Source: Patescibacteria group bacterium
GTDB taxonomy: Bacteria; Patescibacteriota; Minisyncoccia; Moranbacterales; JAKLHP01
Assembly: GCA_022710085.1 (NCBI GenBank)
Contig: JAKLHP010000049.1
Span: forward strand, 1-6,392
DNA length: 6,392 bases
Direction: 5' to 3'
In this document: piece after piece, positions 1 through 5,977 of the stretch
How positions within the stretch are numbered: position 1 is the stretch's first letter
Layout: every line of letters starts with the position of its first letter
Translations under genes and position numbers: made by a program
Notes under the pieces: generated by a model
What the model saw: the letters and a program-made list of their open reading frames with translations, nothing else
What the model was told of the DNA's origin: nothing
Database searches by the model: none

Positions 1-780
1 AATTTTTCATCACCAGAAAAATCCGTCAATGCCCTAAATAAATATTACTCTTGGAATTTATTCAAAAAAGCGGCGGCAGAAGATTATGAAGCGAACAAAA
101 GAGGAATTTCTGAAAGAAGGGAATTGATTTTGAAAATAATTGGAAAAGTCAGATCAGAAAATCGGAAGGTTTTGTTTTTCTCAGAAGCCAAAGAAGTGAT
201 GGATATTTATAGCATCAAAACCGTAGACTTCCAGGAAATTGATCCGAGAAGCGACTTGGAAATAGATTTTCCTCTGGTTATCAAGGTTGATAGTGAAAAA
301 GTTCTTCATAAGACCGACAAAGAAGGAGTGATTGTCAATATTAAAGATGAAAAAGATCTCAAGGAAGCCTACGAAAGGATGTCCTTAAATTTTCCGGGAG
401 AAAAAATCATCCTCCAGCCGATGGAAAAAATAAAAACAGAACTGATATTGGGAATAAAAAAAGACGAAACCGTTGGACCAGTAGTAGTTTTTGGCCTAGG
501 TGGAATTTATACGGAAATATTTAAAATGGTAGACTTCATCATTCCTCCGGTTAGCGTACAAGAAATAGAAAAAATGGTCTCCAGGAGTCCGATAAAATTT
601 CTTTTCCGGGAAAATCGCGGACAAAAACCTTATGATCTCGGAGAAATTTCCCAAATTTTGTTTAATTTTTCTCTTCTAGCTACAGAAAATCCAGAAATAA
701 AGGAACTTGATATCAATCCCTTGCTAATTTATAATGACAACAGTCCGGCCTTAGCCGTTGACGTCAAAATAATCATTTAA
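1..780 (+). CDS. ADP-forming acetyl/acyl-CoA synthetase, C-terminal part (5' end outside window)
   Basis: The reading frame is open from base 1 to a TAA at 778-780, giving 259 visible residues. Full-length fused alpha-beta enzymes of this family are about 700 residues, so most of the CoA-binding/ligase half lies upstream. Known family role: cytoplasmic conversion of acyl-CoA + ADP + Pi to acid + CoA + ATP, a substrate-level phosphorylation step in fermenters. Visible residues 3-20 (SSPEKSVNALNKYY) match the end of the ligase region. The rest is the ATP-grasp_5 domain: FPLVIKV at 90-96, the HKTD motif at 103-106 (H103 is the expected phosphohistidine), the glycine-rich FGLGGIYTE at 164-172, the basic RENRGQKPYD at 203-212, and ELDINPL at 235-241. 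All hallmark motifs are kept, so it is probably active. An internal ATG/TTG start near 124 is unlikely because homology continues upstream of it. Substrate (acetate or another acid) cannot be told. A separate beta subunit is excluded by the in-frame ligase remnant. Confidence 0.88.
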   Translation, partial: NFSSPEKSVNALNKYYSWNLFKKAAAEDYEANKRGISERRELILKIIGKVRSENRKVLFFSEAKEVMDIYSIKTVDFQEIDPRSDLEIDFPLVIKVDSEKVLHKTDKEGVIVNIKDEKDLKEAYERMSLNFPGEKIILQPMEKIKTELILGIKKDETVGPVVVFGLGGIYTEIFKMVDFIIPPVSVQEIEKMVSRSPIKFLFRENRGQKPYDLGEISQILFNFSLLATENPEIKELDINPLLIYNDNSPALAVDVKIII

Positions 781-789
781 AACAAAAAT

Positions 790-1362
790 ATGGAAAGAAG
801 AAGGAAAATCCTAGTCGTTGACGATGACGAGCCAACAAGGCAAATGTATGCTAATCTTTTCAAGGAAGCTGATTTCCAAGTAATTGAAGCAGTCGATGGA
901 CTTGAAGGACTGGAAAAAGCCAGTAGAGAAATTCCCGACGCTATCTTTACCGGAATCATAATGCCCCGAATGGACGGATTTACCATGATAGAATCTCTCA
1001 AGAAGAACATTCCGACTTCCAATATTCCGGTTATCATCTCGTCCCACATGGGACGCGAGGAAGACAGACAAAAGGCCAACGTCTTGGGAGCTAAGGATTT
1101 TATTATCAGAGACTTCACTACCCCGAAAAAGGTATTGGAAAAAGTCAAAGCTCTTTTCGTGGAAGGAAAGGAATATCGGCTGGAAATTGATACCTCCTCA
1201 ATGGATGCCCAGAAATTAGCCCAGGATTTAGGAATCAATAATAGTTTCCAGTGTATGGAGTGCGACGAGAAGCTTATATTTAAAGTATTCTCCGGAAATA
1301 AAAAAGATAGGGGAATGGAAGCTCAACTTATTTGTCCTTCCTGTGGATGGCAAGCTAAGTAG
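790..1362 (+). CDS. Degenerate receiver-domain protein with C-terminal zinc ribbon
   Basis: This 190-residue protein begins at an ATG nine bases after the acyl-CoA synthetase stop, probably in the same transcript. Residues 5-122 align without gaps to the CheY-type receiver fold across the regions I compared: acidic pocket D11-D13, MPRMDG at 58-63, Ser85 in place of the switch Thr/Ser, and GAKDF at 100-104. The phospho-acceptor Asp position is Gly55 (AIFTGIIMP, where normal receivers have a D before the xxMP). The conserved Lys-Pro after strand 5 is Arg107-Asp108. Phosphorylation as in ordinary response regulators is therefore not expected. After a linker (about 123-152) come two CxxC pairs, C155/C158 and C182/C185, spaced like a small zinc ribbon that could bind nucleic acid or protein. 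No helix-turn-helix or other standard output domain is present, and no histidine kinase lies nearby. Probable role: a phosphorylation-independent signalling or adaptor protein; its partner is unknown. Confidence 0.85.
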   Translation: MERRRKILVVDDDEPTRQMYANLFKEADFQVIEAVDGLEGLEKASREIPDAIFTGIIMPRMDGFTMIESLKKNIPTSNIPVIISSHMGREEDRQKANVLGAKDFIIRDFTTPKKVLEKVKALFVEGKEYRLEIDTSSMDAQKLAQDLGINNSFQCMECDEKLIFKVFSGNKKDRGMEAQLICPSCGWQAK

Positions 1363-1370
1363 TAAAAAAC

Positions 1371-1485
1371 AAACCACAAATTCCAAACAGCAATCAATCA
1401 CAAGCTGAAATTACAAAAATTTAAAAAGTTGTGTTTTTGTAATTTATTTGTGATTCGTGCTTTTATGATTTGGGATTTTTATTTT
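1371..1485. repeat. Imperfect inverted-repeat spacer (long interrupted hairpin)
   Basis: The 123-base gap between the receiver protein and recJ is filled by a nested inverted repeat. The inner arms 1408-1419 and 1434-1445 are perfect over 12 bp (AAATTACAAAAA / TTTTTGTAATTT) around a 14-base loop. The middle arms 1396-1403 and 1448-1455 are perfect over 8 bp (AATCACAA / TTGTGATT). The outer arms 1378-1387 and 1469-1478 pair over 10 bp with one G-T wobble (AAATTCCAAA / TTTGGGATTT). That is about 30 paired positions in one nested order. The right arm reads as degenerate units near 10 bases long such as TTTGTAATT, TTTGTGATT and TTTGGGATT. It is not a classical GC-rich terminator with a T tail. 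It may be a genomic repeat family, an RNA structure at the recJ 5' end, or an mRNA end. A -10-like TATGAT lies at 1464-1469 without a convincing -35. Confidence 0.75.
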
Positions 1486-3192
1486 ATGAACTGGAAAATA
1501 AAAGAAGATATTAAGATAGAAAAAAATGACTTACCCGATCTTCATCCGGTAATTTTGCAAATTCTTTCAAAAAGAGGGCTTGATGATTCCCAAAAAATAA
1601 ATGAATTTATTTTTCCTGATTATGAAAAAGGCATTCTGGATCCTTTTTTATTCTCCGACATGGAAAAAGTGATGGAGAGAATCAGAATTGCCAAAGAAAA
1701 CAAGGAGGCGGTGGCGATTTTCGGAGATTATGATGCTGACGGAGTAACTTCATCCGTAATTATTAAGGAAACCCTTGAAAAAATCGGAATTTCTCCGATT
1801 GTTTATATCCCCGATAAGAAATTAGAAGGTTACGGGATGAACCTCAAAGCCATCCAGGAATTCAAGGAAAAAAATATCAAATTAATCCTTACTGTGGATT
1901 GCGGAATCACAAACTTGGAAGAAACAGAAAAAGCCAATGAAAACGGGATTGATGTCATTATTACCGATCATCATCATGTTCCGGAAAAAATTCCCAAGGC
2001 TTATGCAATAATAAATCCCCATCTTGAAAATTCGGGTTATCCGTTTTTGGAACTTGCCGGTGTGGGAGTTGCTTTCAAGGTTGTGGAAGCACTTTATCGA
2101 AAATTCCTGCCGGATAAAATCGAACAGCTCAAGTGGATACTTGATCTTGTCGCTATCGGAACAGTGGCTGATTGTGTTCCGCTTATCAAGGAAAATCGAA
2201 CTATAGTTAAATTCGGCTTGATTGTGCTTTCCAAGACCAGGAGACTGGGGATGCTCGAACTCTTTAAGGTAGCTCGACTGGAAATCGATGAAAATAATTT
2301 GCCGGATTCAAGAAAAATCTCTTTCCAGATTGCCCCTCGAATCAATGCCGCAGGAAGAATGGATCATGCCAATACCGCTTTCAACCTGATCAAAGAGGAA
2401 AACCAGGTACAAGCCAGGAGTCTGTCCCTGGAGCTTGAAGGGAACAATCAGGCCAGACAAAAAGCAACCGCCCAGCTTGTGGATGAAATTCGGGTTCTCG
2501 CTGAAAATATGTTCAAGGATAAAAAATTTATTTTTGCCGTAGGCGAACATTTTCCGATCGGAATAGTGGGATTGGCAGCCGGAAGGATTTCTGATGAGTT
2601 TAACAAGCCAACGGCAGTCCTTAATAAGGGAGAAAAAGAAAGTCAAGGTTCATTCAGAAGCATTCCGCAAGTAAATATTATTGAGTCGATTGAAAAGTGT
2701 AAAAAGTATCTGGTCAAATATGGCGGACATAGCCAGGCTGCCGGAGTTACTGTTAAAAATGAAAATTTGAACAATTTTTTCGAAGAACTTGAAAAAGTAA
2801 TCGAGGATGAACTTGAAAGCAAAGACATCTCCCCGGTTTTAGAAATTGATGCCGAAATTTTTCCTAAAGATCTGGATTTTGAGCTAGCAGAGAGCATCAA
2901 AAAATTCGAACCTTTCGGAGAGGGAAATGAAGAGCCGGTCTTTTTGATGAAAAACCTGATGGTCGATAATATAAAGAAGGTAGGAAACAAGGAAAAACAT
3001 TTAAAATTATTTCTCAAGGCTAATGATGGAACTCCGAAAGTATTCGAAGCCATTGGATTTAACCTCACTAATGGCTTTAGTCATTTAAAATTAAACGATA
3101 AGATCGATACGGTTTTCAACATTTCTATTGATAGCTGGAATGGAAACAAAAAAATCCAGCTGAAATTAATCGACCTGAAGATAAAAATATGA
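1486..3192 (+). CDS. recJ: Single-stranded-DNA-specific exonuclease RecJ
   Basis: This gene encodes a 568-residue cytoplasmic 5'-to-3' single-strand exonuclease that acts in recombination, mismatch and base-excision repair; E. coli RecJ has a similar length (577). The DHH phosphoesterase motifs are all present: GDYDADG at 80-86, VDCG at 137-140, TDHHH at 160-164 and LDLVAIGTVADCVPL at 219-233. The linker PRINAAGRMD is at 284-293. The DHHA1 part carries GIVGLAAGRI at 359-368, SFRS at 389-392 and KYGGHSQAAG at 411-420. Residues about 440-568 fit the C-terminal OB-fold region, including FEPFGEGNEEP. The aspartates and histidines that bind the two metal ions are retained, so activity is expected. 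I place the start at ATG 1486 (MNWKIKEDIK). The frame stays open back to TTG 1429 with another ATG at 1465, but those extra residues are translated from the inverted repeat and do not resemble RecJ. No Shine-Dalgarno sequence precedes the start. The TGA stop overlaps the next ATG. Confidence 0.95.
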   Translation: MNWKIKEDIKIEKNDLPDLHPVILQILSKRGLDDSQKINEFIFPDYEKGILDPFLFSDMEKVMERIRIAKENKEAVAIFGDYDADGVTSSVIIKETLEKIGISPIVYIPDKKLEGYGMNLKAIQEFKEKNIKLILTVDCGITNLEETEKANENGIDVIITDHHHVPEKIPKAYAIINPHLENSGYPFLELAGVGVAFKVVEALYRKFLPDKIEQLKWILDLVAIGTVADCVPLIKENRTIVKFGLIVLSKTRRLGMLELFKVARLEIDENNLPDSRKISFQIAPRINAAGRMDHANTAFNLIKEENQVQARSLSLELEGNNQARQKATAQLVDEIRVLAENMFKDKKFIFAVGEHFPIGIVGLAAGRISDEFNKPTAVLNKGEKESQGSFRSIPQVNIIESIEKCKKYLVKYGGHSQAAGVTVKNENLNNFFEELEKVIEDELESKDISPVLEIDAEIFPKDLDFELAESIKKFEPFGEGNEEPVFLMKNLMVDNIKKVGNKEKHLKLFLKANDGTPKVFEAIGFNLTNGFSHLKLNDKIDTVFNISIDSWNGNKKIQLKLIDLKIKI

Positions 3193-4118
3193 GTTGGATA
3201 GTCTTATCCCTTCTGACAGCATTTTCTCAATCCTTAAAGGACGTATTCAGCAAGAAAAAACTTCACCGAATTGATGAATACTCAATTGCTTTCCTAATGG
3301 GAATTTTTTCAATTATTTTTGTTTTTATTTTTTTAATATTGGCGAAAAACACTTCTATGGAAAAAATTTTTCCTGATTCTGCAAGTGTCTTCTTTATTCC
3401 ACAATTTGAAGAATTATCAGTTTCATTCTGGGAAGCCTTATTTATCAATGGAACTCTGAATTTAATCGCAACAGTTGTTTATCTCAAGGCCATAAAACAT
3501 TCCGAACTTTCAGTTACAATCCCGATGCTTGCCTTCACTCCGGTGTTTTTAATTTTTACTTCCCCTATAATATTGGGGAAAAGCGAGTTACCCAACCTCG
3601 TAAGCCTCATGGGAATACTGCTTGTAGTCTTTGGATCTTATTTATTGAATATCAATGAATGCCATCTTGGATTTTGGAAACCTTTCCGTGCTTTACTAAA
3701 AGAAAACGGCCCAAGGCTTATGCTCCTCGTAGCTTTTATTTGGAGTATAACTTCTATTTATGACAAAGTTGGCTCAAGAGAAACTTCTTCTATTTTCTGG
3801 ACATTGTCAGTTCATTTTTATATAAATATATTTATAGGAATCATTCTGATTTTCAGAAGATTAAAAAAAATAGAAACATTCAAAATAAGCCACATAAAGG
3901 AGATAATTCCCATCGGGCTTTTCAATAGTCTGACATCATTGTTTCAAATGACAGCGGTCCAGCTTGCGTTAGTAGCAAATATTATCTCAATCAAAAGAAC
4001 CAGCATCGTAATTTCTACCATCTTCGGATATCTATTTTTCAGAGAAAAAAACATAAGATCAAGGATACTGGGAGCTTCAATAATGGTACTGGGTGTAATA
4101 TTTATAACTTTGTCCTAA
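3189..4118 (+). CDS. EamA/DMT-family 10-helix membrane transporter
   Basis: This 309-residue integral membrane protein has two repeated EamA halves, typical of drug/metabolite transporters of about 300 residues. Hydrophobic segments lie near residues 2-20, 31-52, 81-101, 109-129, 136-154, 174-194, 200-222, 237-258, 260-284 and 291-309. The first half has the family pattern YLKAIKHSELSV...P...FTPVF...LG at 98-130 followed by a glycine-rich helix ending LLVVFGSYLL. The second half mirrors it with SIKRTSIVISTIFGYLFFRE at 267-286 and a final glycine-containing helix. The ATG overlaps the recJ stop in an ATGA, so translation is probably coupled to recJ. Only 4 bases separate its stop from the following glycosyltransferase. 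Family members export or import amino acids, nucleotide sugars or other metabolites, and small DMT proteins such as ArnE/ArnF flip lipid-linked sugars. The position beside polysaccharide genes makes a sugar-related substrate plausible, but nothing in the sequence proves it. Confidence 0.87.
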   Translation: MSWIVLSLLTAFSQSLKDVFSKKKLHRIDEYSIAFLMGIFSIIFVFIFLILAKNTSMEKIFPDSASVFFIPQFEELSVSFWEALFINGTLNLIATVVYLKAIKHSELSVTIPMLAFTPVFLIFTSPIILGKSELPNLVSLMGILLVVFGSYLLNINECHLGFWKPFRALLKENGPRLMLLVAFIWSITSIYDKVGSRETSSIFWTLSVHFYINIFIGIILIFRRLKKIETFKISHIKEIIPIGLFNSLTSLFQMTAVQLALVANIISIKRTSIVISTIFGYLFFREKNIRSRILGASIMVLGVIFITLS

Positions 4119-4122
4119 ATTT

Positions 4123-5241
4123 ATGAAAATTGCCTTAGTTCATGATTATTTAGTCCAATACGGAGGCGCAGAAAGAGTGCTTGAATGTTTCTGCGAACTT
4201 TTTCCCTATGCTCCGATTTATACTTTAGTATACGATAAAGATTCAATGCACGGAATCTTCAAGGAAAAGGACATTCGAACTTCCTACCTTCAAAAGATTC
4301 CTTTCGCTAGCAAACAGCATCGTTTGTTTCCGCCTCTCATGCCTTCCGCCATTGAAGAATTTGACTTTTCGAAATACGACGTCGTTCTTTCTGATTCAGC
4401 AAGTTATGCTAAAGGAATAATAACCGGACCAGAAACGCTTCATATCTGCTATATGCACACCCCGATGCGTTACGCCTGGGATGATTGCCAGAAATACACT
4501 GCGGATTTCGGGTTTCCTTCCTATGTAAAAAAAATTGTTCCTTTTATGATGAATTATATCCGTCTCTGGGACAGATTAAGCGCTGACCGGGTAGATAAAT
4601 TTATTGCCAATTCTAATTTTGTCGCTAAGAGAATCAAAAAATATTACGGGAAGGAATCAGAAGTAATCAATCCTCCCGTATCGGTGAATAATTTCAGCGT
4701 CAGCAACAATCAGAAAGATTATTTTCTTATGGTAGGAAGACTCATTACCTACAAGCGCCATGATATTGCCATAAGGGCATTCAATGAACTGGGACTTCCT
4801 CTGAAGATAATCGGCCGCGGTCCGGAAATGAAAAAGCTTAAGAAAATGGCAAAATCCAACATTGAATTCCTCGGAAGAGTTCCGGATAAGGAAATGAATA
4901 AATTTTATTCCGAGTGCCGGGGATTCATTTTCCCTCAGGAGGAAGATTTCGGAATAGTTGCAATCGAGGCTTTTGCCTCAGGGCGTCCTGTCATTGCTTT
5001 TCGAGGAGGAGATATTCCGGAACATATGGAAGAAGGAAAGACTGGATTATTTTTCGACAAACAGACTCCTGAAGAAATCATCAAGACAATCAAAAATTTC
5101 AAAGATGAAAATTTTGATAAAAACTATATTAGATCAAAATCATTGAGATTTGACAAGGAAGTATTTAAAGGTAAAATAAAGGAGTGTATCGAAAAAGAAT
5201 TGCAAAGGCACAAAAATAAAAGCAATAATCCGTGCATTTAA
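4123..5241 (+). CDS. Glycosyltransferase family 4, WbaZ-like
   Basis: This 372-residue GT-B fold, retaining glycosyltransferase probably adds a hexose (mannose in characterised WbaZ-type enzymes) from a nucleotide sugar to a lipid-linked glycan at the inner face of the membrane. The N-terminal acceptor domain has MKIALVHDYLVQYGGAERVL at 1-20 with the GGAE glycine loop, PIYTLVYD at 31-38, LMPSAIEEFDFSKYDVVLSD at 72-91, HTPMRYAWD at 112-120, and WDRLSADRVDKFIANSNFVA at 149-168; this order is characteristic of the WbaZ-like group. The C-terminal donor domain has VGRLITYKRHD at 204-214, GRGPEM at 231-236, and the EX7E pair E274/E282 in PQEEDFGIVAIEAFASGRPV at 271-290. The length and all catalytic-region motifs look intact. 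The ATG follows the DMT stop by 4 bases with no Shine-Dalgarno sequence. The lysine-rich tail after residue 350 is ordinary for peripheral membrane glycosyltransferases. Exact donor and acceptor are unknown. Confidence 0.93.
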   Translation: MKIALVHDYLVQYGGAERVLECFCELFPYAPIYTLVYDKDSMHGIFKEKDIRTSYLQKIPFASKQHRLFPPLMPSAIEEFDFSKYDVVLSDSASYAKGIITGPETLHICYMHTPMRYAWDDCQKYTADFGFPSYVKKIVPFMMNYIRLWDRLSADRVDKFIANSNFVAKRIKKYYGKESEVINPPVSVNNFSVSNNQKDYFLMVGRLITYKRHDIAIRAFNELGLPLKIIGRGPEMKKLKKMAKSNIEFLGRVPDKEMNKFYSECRGFIFPQEEDFGIVAIEAFASGRPVIAFRGGDIPEHMEEGKTGLFFDKQTPEEIIKTIKNFKDENFDKNYIRSKSLRFDKEVFKGKIKECIEKELQRHKNKSNNPCI

Positions 5242-5258
5242 ACAAAAATATTAAATTT

Positions 5259-5879
5259 ATGGAATTAAGAAATTTTTTAAAAATTTTTGCAAAAGGATGG
5301 ATTTGGTTTATGATACCGGTTTTTTTGGCTGTCGGATCCGGAGTAGCTTATAAACAATATAGGAACTCAAGGCCGGTAAGCTATCAGATCGCTTTGCTTC
5401 TCAATGTTACCCGGTCAGGGATCCAGGTTACGGATGCTTATCGCTATGATGATTTTTACAGGTTGCAGGCCGATGAAAGATTTGCCGACACTGTTGTCCG
5501 CTGGATGGAGTCCCCAAGAATAATAACCAATATTTACAATGAAACCGGAATAGTTTCTGGGGGGATAGATCTCAAGGAACTTTCTCACGCTTTTAAAGCA
5601 AAAAGGCTGTCTTCACAAATGATAGACGTGAGATTTAATGCAGAAAGCGCCAGAGAAGCCCAGGACATTTCCGAATCATTGGTTAAAACGATAAATGATG
5701 AGTCCAAACAGTTAAACCAATACCAAAAAGAAGATAATTGGTTTAAAGTTATTGTCGATGAGCCGGTAATAAAAGAATTTAAAGTCAGGTGGAAGGATGT
5801 CTTGCCGATTTCTATCGCTTCAGGAGTATTTCTGGGTATTTGGGTAGTATTGATAAAACATTATTTGAAAAAAGACTGA
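5259..5879 (+). CDS. Small Wzz/CpsC-like polysaccharide chain-length protein
   Basis: This is a 206-residue predicted membrane protein with the two-helix layout of polysaccharide copolymerases: a short cytoplasmic start (MELRNFLKIFAKGWIW), a first helix at about 13-31, an external region at about 32-179, and a second helix at about 180-199 followed by HYLKKD. The N-terminus resembles Wzz-domain proteins, and the helical stretch at about 125-157 (AESAREAQDISESLVKTIND) matches the part that carries the long helix in Wzz. VIVDEPV at 164-170 precedes the second helix as in the family, but the usual proline-rich motif is reduced to isolated prolines. It is shorter than Wzz (about 300+) and near the size of Gram-positive CpsC/YveK (about 230). 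There is no fused tyrosine kinase. I chose ATG 5259; GTG 5232 would add nine residues and overlap the glycosyltransferase. Expected role: controlling chain length or export of the glycan made by the adjacent glycosyltransferases. Family assignment rests on topology and weak motifs. Confidence 0.68.
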   Translation: MELRNFLKIFAKGWIWFMIPVFLAVGSGVAYKQYRNSRPVSYQIALLLNVTRSGIQVTDAYRYDDFYRLQADERFADTVVRWMESPRIITNIYNETGIVSGGIDLKELSHAFKAKRLSSQMIDVRFNAESAREAQDISESLVKTINDESKQLNQYQKEDNWFKVIVDEPVIKEFKVRWKDVLPISIASGVFLGIWVVLIKHYLKKD

Positions 5880-5905
5880 TTTTTTTCTCCAAAAATTACA
5901 AACCT

Positions 5906-5934
5906 TTGCAAATATACAAATAAAAAAATATATA
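5906..5934 (+). promoter_or_regulatory. Possible sigma-70-type promoter for the downstream glycosyltransferase
   Basis: TTGCAA at 5906-5911 and TATATA at 5929-5934 are separated by 17 bases, giving four of six matches to each consensus hexamer. Transcription would begin near 5941, leaving a leader of about 37 bases before ATG 5978. The 98-base gap is the second longest in the window, which makes a promoter here reasonable. Chance matches are common in such AT-rich DNA, and the site overlaps the left arm of an inverted repeat, so this is a weak call. Confidence 0.25.
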
Positions 5935-5974
5935 AAAACTCACAGATTCGTATTTTAATTTGTATGTTCGTGAG
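5911..5974. repeat. AT-rich spacer with inverted repeats upstream of glycosyltransferase
   Basis: ATACAAAT at 5914-5921 is the exact reverse complement of ATTTGTAT at 5958-5965. Pairing extends inward as AAAA (5922-5925) with TTTT (5953-5956) across a one-base bulge, and outward at 5911-5913 with 5966-5968 including one wobble. A second, overlapping pair is CTCAC 5939-5943 with GTGAG 5970-5974. The right side resembles the right arm of the spacer before recJ: both contain ATTTGT followed within a few bases by TTCGTG, then an ATG. This suggests a related repeat family, though the short shared blocks could arise by chance in AT-rich DNA. Confidence 0.5.
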
Positions 5975-5977
5975 ATT

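Noticed and set aside
758..767. Perfect 10-bp palindrome TTGACGTCAA, also a -35-like TTGACG
   Set aside because: It encodes VDVK at the conserved end of the synthetase and no acceptable -10 follows at 16-18 bases, so it is probably coincidental.
777..1238. 153-residue open frame on the - strand opposite the receiver protein
   Set aside because: It is the antisense shadow of a gene with clear receiver motifs; the product is serine-rich with no recognisable domain and fits a compositional artefact.
1371..1485. Inverted repeat as an intrinsic terminator or CRISPR fragment
   Set aside because: There is no GC-rich stem with an immediate T tail, and no regularly spaced identical direct repeats with spacers.
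2094..3068. Three - strand open frames inside recJ (2094-2345, 2308-2646 and 2643-3068)
   Set aside because: They lie wholly within well-conserved RecJ coding sequence and show no family motifs.
5232..5258. GTG 5232 as the start of the Wzz-like gene
   Set aside because: It would overlap the glycosyltransferase and add MHLNKNIKF, while ATG 5259 gives the typical short cytoplasmic start before the first helix.
5867..5887. Possible terminator at the end of the Wzz-like gene (GAAAAAA / TTTTTTC around a 7-base loop)
   Set aside because: The stem is one G-C pair plus A-T pairs only, too weak for intrinsic termination, and the A run is coding sequence.
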